A program made the position numbers and the translations under genes. Shown here piece by piece: positions 53,178 through 63,830 of a DNA stretch of 64,000 nt (positions are counted from its first letter, which is position 1; each line of letters starts with the position of its first letter). The notes under the pieces were generated by a model. That model was given only the letters and a program-made list of their open reading frames with translations. It did no database searches and was not told the DNA's origin. The DNA is from Typhlomys cinereus (Eukaryota > Chordata > Mammalia > Rodentia > Platacanthomyidae), in the NCBI GenBank assembly GCA_023101885.1, contig JALPQD010000089.1, positions 6,854,975-6,918,974 of the forward strand. The letters run 5' to 3'.

Positions 53178-53929
53178 AGAGCCAGGCTTCTCAGATGCCC
53201 TCAAGGGTACGAATGCCCAGCCCCGAGGGGCAAACTAACTCTGACGCTGCAGGGTCATTAGGTCAGTGCCTAGCATGGAGGCAAATCCGCGCCACGCAGC
53301 CAGCGTGTTCCCACAGTAGAACCAGTTTTCAAGGCGGCTGTGGGTACCTAAGTGAGAAACTCCATTCTTTCCACCCACAGACAGAGCTCGCAATGGACTA
53401 GCTCAGCCACTCACTGGGTCCACGAGTACCATGAATTAAGAGGAGACTTTTCTTTGAGGACCCCGGTCAATGTCCATCTGTTCTACATATTCAAGCTCAC
53501 CAGCTCTTCTTCTGCACACTCAACTCTCAACCACAACAAACAATGCTCTTAGCATACCCGATGCCCCCAGAAAACTTCCCCAGGGATTCCCTTCCCCAGG
53601 CCCCCTTTCCAAATGACCTGTGCCCTGCCAAGAACCACCCATCTCCTCTCTCACACACACAGAAAGACCCTCTCTTCCTCTCGCCATCCTTCACCCATCC
53701 ACTAGAACATAGGGACCTACCACCCTTTCCCTCCTTCAACCCTCCCCCTCCCCTCTTTGCTGGCTTTCCAGTCTCCCTGGATTCTGCCAAAATCCAGAAA
53801 GGACCTCAGCTTGCATGAGGATGAGAAAAAGAGCCAAGCTAGATTGCGTCGTGCTTGCTGGCTGCTTCTGAAGCAAGATGCCACCCCCATCAGTGAAGGA
53901 CCGTGGCATATGGTTCTTGTACCGCGCAT
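53178..53929. other. Unassigned stretch
   Basis: About 0.75 kb, C-rich from 53560 to 53760. Open frames at 53527 to 53818 on both strands lack any domain. Confidence 0.4.
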
Positions 53930-54270
53930 ATGCCTCGCATAAGAGATCGATAAATACCTGATGGTTGATTATCGTTATTGACAACTTGGCAGTTGATTAC
54001 AGTTATCGGAGAAAGAATAAATCAGCTTGAATTCCAGTCTGCGTGCACACGGCTGGCCCCACGGAGGGAATATCAAGCATCTGGCTGGATGATAAATTCC
54101 AGAGATGATCCAGCTGTTTCCAAATATAAAGATGCGCGGTGAATGCTGGCGGGTGAACTGATTTCTCGACTTTTCACGTGAATATCTTAGGCCGTGCATA
54201 CCGCACTGAAAACCTTTGCGGCAAACCTTTGTGCGGAGAGAGACAACGAGTCTCGATATTCCTCTCATGA
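53930..54270. other. Candidate conserved non-coding element
   Basis: Repeat-free with 'tgattatcgttattgacaac', 'agttgattacagttatcgga' (two diverged copies of a GTTGATTA...TTAT motif about 30 bp apart), 'tggctggatgataaattcca' and 'gtgaatatcttaggccgtgc'. It contains GATA- and TGAT-type motifs. A regulatory role is inference. Confidence 0.35.
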
Positions 54271-54594
54271 GCAGCCTCCAAACTCAAGACCTCGGATCTG
54301 TGGCTGATGTTTTCCCTTCTGCAAAATCCAGCCTCCGTTCTGTGCACACGGGGGATTCCGGAAGAACAAGCCGACCATGGCGTCGTGTGTCTGCCACCCG
54401 AGCAAAGCTGGAAAAGCTGGAAAAGAAGGTGAATTCGGGTCCTGGGGGACATGGAAAGATCTGGGTCCAGTCACCCCCCCATGCCACGCTTTGTGTCCAA
54501 GGCCACTAAAATCAGAACTTTTACCGCATTGGGTCTCGCAAGTTCTCTGGGAGAAAAAAAAAAATCAATTTGAAAAGGCATTTGGGGTGGGAAA

Positions 54595-54740
54595 GAGAGG
54601 GTAAGCAAATAAAATTTTGTTACTGAATTTTATTTAGAGAAAAATGTAGTACTTTCCATAAAAATGCAATTTGATTATATTGCAATTTCATTTCTAATCT
54701 GTATCTGCTAAGCCAAAGGATTCTTTAATGGATCCCAAGT
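54595..54740. other. Candidate conserved non-coding element
   Basis: Sharp AT-rich block: 'ttactgaattttatttagag', 'aaaaatgcaatttgattata', 'ttgcaatttcatttctaatc'. No repeat family recognised. The GC-rich surroundings make it stand out. Confidence 0.35.
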
Positions 54741-55337
54741 ACACGGTTGGTTGCCAGCCGCAGACTCTGCTGCAGCCTCCGGAAGCAAAGAGACTCTAAT
54801 CCCTTCCCAGGGGTCTGCGCTGGTGACAGCGCCCCGAGAGACTATTGGGGAGACTGTCTTGTTGGCCGGTCAAACGACTGGGGAGGCGGCTCTGAACCAC
54901 ATCTAAGTTCGCTGTTACTTACAGCCCAGAAGCCAGGACGTGGGTGTGTCTTGCCGTGCCCCTGACATGTCTGCCCCAAGAAGGAATCCAGGCAGAGGGC
55001 TGCTCGACTCCTCTTTGGTCCGAACTTCCCAGTGACATCTGATCACCAAGCGCCATGCCGAGAGCCTGGACCAGAGGCTGGGATCCGCAGAGGGGAGGCT
55101 AGCTGTCCCCCCAGACTGACTGACGTACATGCAGAGAAGGGGTGCACAGGGGCTGCTCTGTAACTGACACTCACATCCAATCGGAGGCTCCAGCCTGTAT
55201 CAGAACTAAGGATCTGTTTCAAGATTGTTGAGAATATCCCAGTGAATGGGAGAGACTAGATGGGCCACTCCAATTGTTCTCTCTGTCTCTCTCTTTCTTT
55301 CTTAATTAGTGCGCTCTCATCTTTTCTTTTTAGAGTA
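54741..55337. other. Unassigned stretch
   Basis: About 0.6 kb, with a short TC run at 55278 to 55302. No exon recognised. Confidence 0.4.
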
Positions 55338-55490
55338 TGTACCGAGTGGGGAGCATTTGGGGGGCTGTGCCTGTGGAGGTCCCAGGGTAACATCAGGACT
55401 CATCCTGGATTGCGCTGCCTTCTTACACCTTTGCTTTGGAGTCCCCAGCCTCTGGCATCTCATGGTCCAGCTGTCAGCTTTGCCAGCTGT
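55338..55490 (-). mobile_element. B2-related SINE fragment (antisense)
   Basis: 'ggctgtgcctgtggaggtcc', 'aggactcatcctggattgcg', 'acacctttgctttggagtcc' match the 3' part of the SINE family in reverse. The tRNA-related head is missing. Confidence 0.65.
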
Positions 55491-55954
55491 CTGCGATTCA
55501 AGCCTGCCTCTGAGGACAGAGCCCAGGTTGGGGTCTCTCTTTCTGCCTCCCACTTAGATTCAATAACCCCCGACTCTCCTTCCCGGCCAGAGGACCTATT
55601 CATAGCGGCCGACCCTCTGGCTGGGTGCTGATGGAAGAGGCTGGGCTGTGGTTGGTGTGCGGGCTCTAGACATCTCCAGCTGGGTAGTGCCATTGGGGGG
55701 GGGGGGGTTTCCTTGCTTCTCTGGCCAAGAGGAGGATGGAAGAAGAAGACCTGTGTCTTCCCAGAGTGAAGCAGAGAGTCACTGCATGGTGCTCCGGGAG
55801 GGTGCGCCCCACTTGGCTCCCCATATCCAATGGCTCTTTACTTATCACTTTCCCTGCCCTGCACGTGCCCGGGTCGAGGCTCATGTCGCTGCCTCAGTGG
55901 TGATCTCTCTCACGAGATTCTATTCTGCAGGCCTTGCCTGTCTCTGGGGAGCAC
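55491..55954. other. Unassigned stretch
   Basis: Includes a G12 run (55697 to 55708). No exon recognised. Confidence 0.4.
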
Positions 55955-56025
55955 TATGGGATGGCAAATCTGTGATAGACCCTGGCACTTAGTAGGTGCT
56001 CAATAAATGTTTGTCACACAAGTGT
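55955..56025. mobile_element. MIR/L2 3'-end fragment
   Basis: 'cctggcacttagtaggtgct' and 'caataaatgtttgtcacaca' are the hallmark end shared by MIR and L2. Too short to decide between them or to fix strand. Confidence 0.6.
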
Positions 56026-56209
56026 GGAAGAAACAGAGCATAGTTTGTCTTAGGTGACAGGGTTTCCACCAGGTGTGGAAAGACGGCCACTTGTAAAAAA
56101 TTAGTTCTCTGCCTCCTGGTTTATTGACCTTTGTGAACAAGGCCCTCTGCTTTACGTCAACAATCCAGAAGCATCGAACAAGCATCCAGCTGGGGAGTCC
56201 AGACTCCAT

Positions 56210-56420
56210 GGTGGGCTTTCAGAAGAAATTAAAATACAGGGAAAACTTTTAAAGACGGACCATTTTCAAGCTCAAAAAAAAAAGTGCTTTCATAATTAGA
56301 GGATTAGGGAGCCATTTGTGGGAATAGAATGATAATCATCACACTTTATTACAGGGAATTATGTACAAATTGCGCGATTATAAAAAATTTGTTGCTAACT
56401 CCCAAATTACAAACACCCTA
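56210..56420. other. Candidate conserved non-coding element
   Basis: AT-rich repeat-free island with 'tttcataattagaggattag', 'gaatgataatcatcacactt', 'gggaattatgtacaaattgc' and 'caaattacaaacaccctacg'. Several TAAT/ATTA motifs are present. Confidence 0.35.
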
Positions 56421-57327
56421 CGCACCTCCTTAGGAAAATTCCATCTCTGTTTGTGGCCAGAGGGAAGAAGCGCGTCTGAGCTGATGTTCTGAGGGACATC
56501 AGCAGAGGTTGGTGCTAACCCTCGAGGCTTACGGCTACACTCGCTGGTTGGATTGTCCCCGCTTGGTCCTCCCCAGGGCTCTGGCCACCATCTCGGTATG
56601 GACAAGTGCTTTGAAGCCGCGCAGAGTCTCACAAGTCCTACTGGATTATTCACGGAGGCCCGAAGACCACAACACCCAAAGGCAAACACCTCCTGTCCTG
56701 GTTCTTGCATCCCAGACTCGAAGACTGAAGCCGGGACGCCACTGCATGGTTTAAGTAAAATTTGTCGAAAAGTAGGGAAAGGACCACCTGACTGTTCAGG
56801 AGAATGGGGGTCGGGGGACCTAGAAGTCATCGCTGGCTGTTGAGGGAGACAAGATGGCTCTAAGTCTTGCTCCTAAACTGCAGACCCTTGATGCCCTTTG
56901 TATTAATTTGGGGGGGGGATCAAAAGTGGAAATTTTCTACTGGTTTCCTCGCTGAACTTCAATTGGTGGTCCCTGGTGGGGCCGGGTGTGAGAGTCCTGC
57001 TGGTGGGTTTTGTGGTGGTGGGGTGCTTGGCATGCTGAATTCGGTAGAGGCTGCAGGTCAGCTCCCCCTCTGCTGACATGTCTCTCGTGGCCTTGCTTCA
57101 CCTCCTCTGGTCCTCCCCTCTGTTCCCACTACCTGCAGGAACCCCCACCCCCCCGTCACCAGCAAAGCCAGACAGGATGTGTGGGATGGGGGTTCCCAGA
57201 AAGACCAATAAGCAATCCTTCAAAGGCTGTCAAATCTAGACAAGACTGTCCCTAAGAGCCCATGTGAGTGCTATGAAGTCAGAGACGCATGGGACAGGCC
57301 ATATCCACAGCCTTCTCTTGGCACCTG
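56421..57327. other. Unassigned 0.9 kb
   Basis: A 150-residue antisense open frame (56378 to 56830) and overlapping sense frames have no recognisable domain. There is a G-run at 56909 to 56917 and a C-run at 57145 to 57154. Confidence 0.4.
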
Positions 57328-57747
57328 TGGGTCACGGTTGGGCACAGGTATCGCTTGACAGTTGAGGGTTTGAGCTCTGGGCACATTTGTAGAGAATTAA
57401 CGAGCAGATCTGCAGGAGATTGTCTAGCTGAAGGGGAAGGCTCAGCCCATAGTGGGTGGGATTAAGCCCTGGAATAAAATCCAGAGAGCTAGTTGAGAGA
57501 GTCGGCATCCTTGTGCACACTTGGCCAGACATGCTGGTCTGGTAAGGAAGGATCGTCCCTCTCTCAGCTGTTATGCAGTGATGGTGTGGCCAGTTCCCTC
57601 GGCCCTGGTGTTGGTGTGTGCTCTCCCGGCAAGCTGGTGCTGGTATGAGCTCTTCTGTCAAGCTGGACTGAGAACTGTAACTGGACTATTGTAAGAAAAT
57701 AAACCCCTTGTTCCCTTAAGCAGTTTGATGGTGATTTATCAGCAACC
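57328..57747 (+). mobile_element. LTR, family A
   Basis: Sense copy: 'acggttgggcacaggtatcg', 'gggcacatttgtagagaatt', 'cacttggccagacatgctgg', 'gtaagaaaataaaccccttg', 'gatttatcagcaacca'. It contains a small internal repeat of 'ttggtgtgtgctctcccggc/gctggtatgagctcttctgt' type (57613 to 57662). Confidence 0.8.
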
Positions 57748-58384
57748 AGTGGTGGCCACGACCTCAGCCCCTAATTTCATCACCTTGGTCAGGGTTTTGA
57801 CATGAATCTAAAGTGGGGGGACACACTCGGCCTATAGCATCTCCTTCTGAGCCACCGTCCTGGGACATCAGACTGGACGCCCCCAGAAGCAGATCTCCCA
57901 GCATCTTGGGGGGGGGGGGGAGTGAGCACCACAGCTGGACAGGCCAGCGGCTCACAGCACATCTCCTCGTCCAGCTCCTCTTCCCTGTGAGCAGGAGCTC
58001 CGGGGGGCTGAGTGGCCACCAGCAGCGAGCTTCGTCAGTCCCTTCTCTTCCTCCCCTCAGAAATCCAGACTGTCTGGGCACCAGCAGAAGAGTCAGCACC
58101 CTCATCCCACACCCCAGGTCGAAGGACCGGAGGACTCGGCCCCAGGCTGTTAAGGCAGGCGGACTTTCCAAATGGCAAACACAGAGAACTTATTTCTCTT
58201 ACGTCTCCATTCTTCTAGGGGTTGTGCATAAACACGGGTTCCATTCTAGCATTCTTTCCCTTTAGACCAGAGACTAAAACCCCTCCCCCCCCACTAAAGT
58301 GAGGCTCACAACAGGGAAGCAGCTGGGGTATCACTTGAACACAACATTCAAGTCCAGCTAAGTCCCACACAAAGGTGGATCCTA
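57748..58384. other. Unassigned stretch
   Basis: About 0.64 kb with a G12 run (57909 to 57920). A 150-residue sense and a 135-residue antisense open frame overlap; neither has a recognisable domain. Confidence 0.4.
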
Positions 58385-58560
58385 AAAAAGTCCACATATG
58401 ACACTATTTAATCCCAAATTCATGAGTTAGTAGCATTTGGAAGTAGAACCTTTACACGGTAATTAGGGTTAGATGAGGTCATCAGCGTGGGGACACCACG
58501 ATGAGGTTAGTGGCTTCATAACAAAAGGAGATCTGAGCTTGTAAGGAACATCATAGAAAA
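58385..58560 (+). mobile_element. MLT1-type LTR, left part (split by L1)
   Basis: 'aatcccaaattcatgagtta', 'ggtaattagggttagatgag', 'gtcatcagcgtggggacacc', 'ttcataacaaaaggagatct' follow an old placental MaLR LTR. Resumes at 59066. Confidence 0.65.
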
Positions 58561-59065
58561 GGGGGCAGGAAGAATGTAAGAGCCAGAGGGTGGTGGGGGG
58601 GTGGCCGCCAAATTGCTCTTTGCGCATTGCGCACGCGCATGCGCACGACAGCTCATGAACTCCCTGCAGCTATGCTGCTGTCCACAAGACTTCAGAGATT
58701 TGTCCTGTCAGCGTTTCGCCATGGAAGGGGGGCGGCTTTATGGAGCGCCCCTCCTCCCTGAGGGACCATTGAGGGTGAGTGCTGGTTGTGGGGAGGGGAG
58801 CTACTGTGCCCCTTGCCCGGGCTCCAGACGTGCTGATGCAGATAAACCTGATGGACTCTGGGACGCCCGCCGAGGGGCGCGAACAAGATGGAATGGCTTG
58901 GGAGGAAGGTTTTCTACGGAAAAGAAGCAGGGGATGAGTCTGGGTGACACGGGGGTGCAGATCACTGAAGTTCATGGTAATGCATGCGTGAAACTGTCAA
59001 AGAATAAAATAAATGGTAGCGACAAAAAAGAAAAAAGAAATAATAATAATAAAAAAAGAAACCTG
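58561..59065 (+). mobile_element. L1 3' UTR (muroid Lx-like), 5'-truncated, nested in LTR
   Basis: 'agaatgtaagagccagaggg', 'agctcatgaactccctgcag', 'tgctgctgtccacaagactt', 'gcccctcctccctgagggac', 'tgggtgacacgggggtgcag' and 'gtcaaagaataaaataaatg' match the rodent L1 3' UTR in order, ending in an A-rich tail with AAT runs. Only the 3' UTR is present. The 156-residue open frame at 58601 to 59071 is this UTR, not a protein. Confidence 0.75.
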
Positions 59066-59260
59066 AGTTAGCACATCTGTCTCCCGTGCGGCGGCCCACA
59101 TCTTGTCTCGATGCCGTGAAAAGCCCTCACCAGATCTCACCAGATCTCACCAGTATCCCTGACTTGGTACCACCCAGAACTACAGACCAAGTAAACTTCT
59201 ATGTCTCTAAATCACCCAGTCTCGGGTACTTCATCATAGCAGCAGGAATGAACTAAGACA
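59066..59260 (+). mobile_element. MLT1-type LTR, right part
   Basis: 'tgccgtgaaaagccctcacc', 'gaccaagtaaacttctatgt', 'aaatcacccagtctcgggta', 'cagcaggaatgaactaagac' are the right end of the LTR begun at 58385. 'agatctcacc' is present twice in tandem at about 59132 to 59151. Confidence 0.7.
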
Positions 59261-59654
59261 CACGCTTTGAACCTCTCTCCAGCAGGATCCTCAGACAAAG
59301 GTCACAAGTGGCCACCTGTTTGCTCTGGAGACCAGACACAAAGCCAAGAGAACAAAGATCACAAATACCCCTTGTCCCCGACGCACGCACGCACTAGGGG
59401 CAAAGACTGTGCGACAGGGGACTCAGACCATGTGGTCCTCGGGTCGCGTCTTTGCTTAGTGCTTTGTTATCCGGAACCCACAGCAACCGCCGCGCCCGGC
59501 CCCATGAGGTCGTTCTCGTCCTCTCCACTGAGTGGACACAAATTCACGGAAGCTGTGCAGCGGCCCCACGATCTCAAGCTGGCACGTGGGAGCCCGAGGT
59601 AGACTTTGAGTCTGTCTGGCCCTGGGCTCCCATAGCATACCCCTCCTGCCTGTT
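59261..59654. other. Unassigned stretch
   Basis: About 0.4 kb. Overlapping open frames on both strands lack domains. Confidence 0.4.
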
Positions 59655-59790
59655 TGCTAGCAACGGTTCTTCGTCCAGCTTGGCAGGAGAGCTCACAGCC
59701 GCACCATGAGCCCAGAGAGCTGACCACACCACGGCCACAGGGACGGCTAAGAGAGGGGCGCGCCTCCTCGCCGCAGAGACAGCAAGGCTT
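59655..59790 (-). mobile_element. LTR fragment, family A-like (antisense)
   Basis: 'gtccagcttggcaggagagc' with 'tcacagccgcaccatgagcc' and 'agagagctgaccacaccacg' match the right end of family A LTRs in reverse. The rest is lost or diverged. Confidence 0.5.
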
Positions 59791-60774
59791 TCCAAGTATG
59801 CTGAAGAATGCCAAGTCACCGAGCCCTCTGCCCCCATCTTACCCTCCTGCTAGTGAATGTCCTGCCCGTGACAGACTAACCTGCCCACATCCATCATCCT
59901 ACTATGTGCTCTTCTCTGTCAGGGCCAGGGAAGAGCGAGGGCGTTAGGTACCAGGGAAATGTGCTCCGTGGCAGCACTGTGAGGTCCTGCTGGTGCTGAC
60001 CGCCAAGGGCTGGGCGATGCCCTCTTGGGAATCCTTCTCTCCCATCCACCATTGCGAGGAGGGTCCAGGCTACGCGCATCCAAGCCAACCCAGGCCAACC
60101 CTGGGGGAAACCCGGCTCACGTGAATCGGCCACCGCTCCCCCAGGGAAGCCGCCCCTCCAGGGCCACCCCCAGAGCGGAGTGGGCCGCTGGTGGGCATTT
60201 GTTAACGCGCACATTCGCCCTCTCGCAAGCGAGGGAAATGACTGCCCCTGCCCCCCTCCCCCGCTCCCTCCCTGGTTTGCGGGAATTTGCCAAGAAAACC
60301 CAAGGCACATCAAGGGCTAATGAGGAGTGAAAACGGAAGTCTGCCTGTCACAACCTCTTTTCTTTTTAAGAGGCTGAATTTATGAACTCAATCTGAAGCG
60401 AGTCCCCTCCGGCGCTGCTAGTTCCTGTGGATGGCAGGCTTCAGTGAGCCCCTCTACTGTCGCCGCCCTGGGGGGCAGGCGACAGTGAAGGAGGGTGGTC
60501 CACGCCCAAGGAAAGGCCCCCACCTTCCAGGGGACCCCATGCACCATCCTCAAGGATGCCCAAGGCACTCACTGGGCGGCTGCAATTCTCTCCAACTCCT
60601 TCTCCTCCCAGGGTCTGTCCCCACAAAGGACCAATCCCATGGTTGAAGCCATCTCCCTCTTCCCTCAGCATCAAAGTCTCATTTCTCATTGAGTTCTAGA
60701 ACTTTCTGGGAAGCACATTCTGTTCTTCGTTTTTGACTGGACTCAAGGGGGATTTATCAAGCACCCACTATTTG
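59791..60774. other. Unassigned 1 kb
   Basis: Mostly GC-rich. 60300 to 60405 is a short AT-richer repeat-free patch ('ctgaatttatgaactcaatc'). Open frames on both strands lack domains. Confidence 0.4.
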
Positions 60775-61645
60775 GGGGGTGTATGTGTGTATGTGGTGTG
60801 TGTGGTGTGTGCGTGTATGCATATATGTGTGTGTATGATGTATGTGTGGTGTGTGTGTGCTGTATGTGGTGTGTGTGTGCTGTGTGTGTTGTTATGTATG
60901 TGTTGTGTGTGGTGTGTGCATGTGTGCGTGTGTCATGTGTATGGTGTGTGTGTTTGTGTGTTGTGTGTGTTGTGTGTTTTTTGTGTGTATGTGTGTGTAT
61001 GTATGTGTATTGTATGTGTGTATGGTGTGTGTGTATGTTGTGTTGTGTGTAGTGTGTGTGTATCGTGTGTATGTATTGTGTGTGGTGTGTGTGTTTTGTG
61101 TGTATTGTATGTGTGTATGGTGTGTTTGTGTGGTGTGTGTTTTGTGTGTTGTATGTGTATGTATTGTGTATATTGTGTGTTTTGAGTGTGTATGTGTATG
61201 TGTGTATTGTATGTGTATGGTGTGTGTATGTTGTGTTATGTGTATGTGTGTATATTGTGTGTGTTTGTGTGTGTGGTTTGTTGTATGTGTGGTCTGTTTG
61301 TGTGTGTGTGTTTGTGTGTGTTGTATGTGTGTGTATTGTGGGTGTGTGGTGTATGTGTGTGTGTTGTGTGTGTATCGCGTGTGTATGTGTTTTGTGTGTG
61401 CTATGTGTGTGTTATGTGTGTTGTGTGTGTTGTATGTGAGTGGTGTGTTTTGTGTGTGTGTTTTGTGTATGTATTGTGTGTGTGTGGTATGTGGTGTGTG
61501 TGTTTTGTAGATGCGTGTTGTGTGTGTTGTGTGTTTTGTGTGTGTTTTAGTGTGTTGTATATGTTGTGTGTGTGTTGTGTGTGTATTGTGTGTGTATTGT
61601 GTGTGTGGTGTGTGTGTGATGTGTGTGTGTTTTGTGTGTATCTGC
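60775..61645. repeat. 870-bp TG-rich tract
   Basis: Continuous imperfect TGTG sequence with ATG, TTG and GGTG interruptions and higher-order repeats such as 'gtgtgtatggtgtgtgtg'. It gives stop-poor frames of 150 to 322 residues on both strands that encode only Cys/Val/Met or Thr/His strings and should not be called genes. Confidence 0.95.
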
Positions 61646-62904
61646 AAAAACCAAACAGAGGCACAGTTTGTCAGCCTCCATGGGGAACACCCAAACCACA
61701 GACAAGAGATAACTTCCGTGCTGTTGCTTATAATTCTCACGTGCTCACACTGGAGAAGCCTGAGGAAGACCAAGGAGCACTTTACAGAGAGCACCAGAGA
61801 GCTCTACTCCGAGCCACGGCCGCAGGAAACTGCACCGAACAGAGCACTTACCCACATCGGAAGCTTCGCGTTTCCACTAAGACGAGGAGGCTGAGAAAGG
61901 GACACTTGCCTTGGTCTTCTTCCTTGACGTTTATAAATGATTGGAACACCTCCTTTGTGCTGCGGGTCGGCTGCAACGCGCCTCATGCAGCCGGGGTCAG
62001 TACCCCAGAGTGGATTCCTCCCTCCCCACTGAATTCCCAGCTGCCCTCCATTTTCATCCCGAGACTCCTACTCACAGATCTCCAAACCACACTTCCAAGG
62101 ACACGAAGGAGCAAGCCACACTCTGACCAACAGGAAGGAGCAAGCCACACCTAACGAGGGCTTGAAAGCTTGGACTCCTGTTGACCGGAGAAGGTCGTTC
62201 CAAGCACAGGTAAATGTATTCCCAATAGGATGAGGTCCCAGCAAAGCCCCCCAGGGACCACCTCCAAAGAGCATCCAGGCGGCAGAACTGTCAGTTTCCT
62301 CCAAAGACACGTCCCCTCCTGGAGGAGAAGGAGTTACATTAAGATTTAGGAAATCCACAAAACCAAACTTGCCAGTCTCGGGAAGCTGCTGAGAAGTCAG
62401 ACCCCCCCTCCTCCCCAAGGCTTTCCCAGCAGCCACGGTTTTGGGGGACGGAGATTCCTTTTAGTTCCAGATCCAGCTTCCTGAGTTCTCATCCATGCCA
62501 GGGTGGGCTTGCGGGGATGCAGCTGCCCTTGAGCCACCCGCCCTCCTGTAAGTCCCCTCAACTGCACCCGGCAAGCAGCCCAAGCAAGTCTCTGGCACAC
62601 TGTTAGACTTGGGCAGAACCGTTTCCTGGTGTGTTGGAGCCTGGAAGCCAACAGGTGCTTCCTTGTGCCCCTCAGGAAAAGTCACACGACACTGAGCCAC
62701 TGATATGCTGGGTACCCACTGGGCTCATGAGGATGGACATAAGGAGGGGCGTCTCTCTGCCGCTGAAGACACACGGGTCCTGAGCAGCATTTCGTGTGAA
62801 GTGGAAATGTCAGTGTCGCCATCTTGACTGTGACGACCATCAAGCCTTGCTCTTTGGGAAGACATTTCGTATAAAATGCAACCCAGTGGAGACCTCATCA
62901 AACA
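61646..62904. other. Unassigned 1.26 kb
   Basis: Mixed composition. 62098 to 62155 has a short direct repeat ('aggagcaagccacac', twice). No exon recognised. Confidence 0.4.
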
Positions 62905-63272
62905 CAGGTACACATACTCTCATAGTGCATGCACACAAACACATGCACATGCACAGACATGTGTACATATACACATGAACATACATGCGCTCAATGCAGT
63001 CACGTGTATTCACATGCATGCACATGCACAGATGTGTGCACGTATGCATATACCCATGTCCACACACTCACATGCATACTAACTTACATGCACACACATA
63101 TGCACATGCATATAACAAGTATATACATACATGCAGGCACTTATGTATACATGCACACACATGCACACATATTCACAGACATGTGCACACTTGCACACAC
63201 AATCTGCACATACTAACATGCTTACACACACATGCACACACACTCAGGCACCTGTGCGTGCACACACAGCAG
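62905..63272. repeat. ACATGCAC-type alternating tract, 370 bp
   Basis: Imperfect CA-rich tract with ACATGC, ATATAC and GCACAC steps, complementary in composition to the tract at 47925. Open frames here are artefacts. Confidence 0.9.
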
Positions 63273-63830
63273 TCCGGGCTTCTCAGGCCTGAGCACACAC
63301 TGCATTGCTGGGTGGTGCAAGTTAACCATACAGGACGCATCTTGACAGTCCATAATAATCTGTCATGGCTTGTCTCGGATGCTTATTCCTCCTACCCACA
63401 CCTCTGATTGGCACGTGTTGCTATTTTATTTTCAGATCAGAGTCACGGCATGGATCCAAGTGAGGAGGGGAGGAAAGCGCAGAGCGCGCACGGCAGCAGC
63501 AGAACCACGGGCTTTTCCCTGTCGAAGGCGACAGTGCGCTGCCAAACACCTGTGCTCACTCCACTCGGACCCACGGCCAGAGGACGAGTTCCACGGAATC
63601 CCTGCTGGTTGTGTAGTGACGATTCCCTGGGGACTCCATGGGCGCCCCAGGCCCCTCCAATGGCTTCCAGAAGTCCTGCGTCAGTACTCCTTGACAGGCC
63701 CCTGGGAAGCATCCCCCAACCTGACTTCGCTCCAGCTCTTCAACACATTCTGGGAACCAGATCTCCACGTGTCCCCAAGGAACCCGCTTCAGTGCTGAGC
63801 ACACGTCACCGCCATCTGATTTTAGGCCTC
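63273..63830. other. Unassigned stretch
   Basis: About 0.56 kb. Two overlapping sense frames of 142 to 143 residues (63370 to 63839) and an antisense frame lack any domain. Confidence 0.4.

Noticed and set aside
58601..59071. 156-residue open frame resembling a possible small protein
   Set aside because: The DNA follows the rodent L1 3' UTR in order and ends in a poly(A) tail inside an LTR, so the frame is chance.
60733..62154. Open frames of 150, 222, 300 and 322 residues
   Set aside because: All are Cys/Val/Met or Thr/His low-complexity translations of the TG-rich block, present in several frames on both strands.
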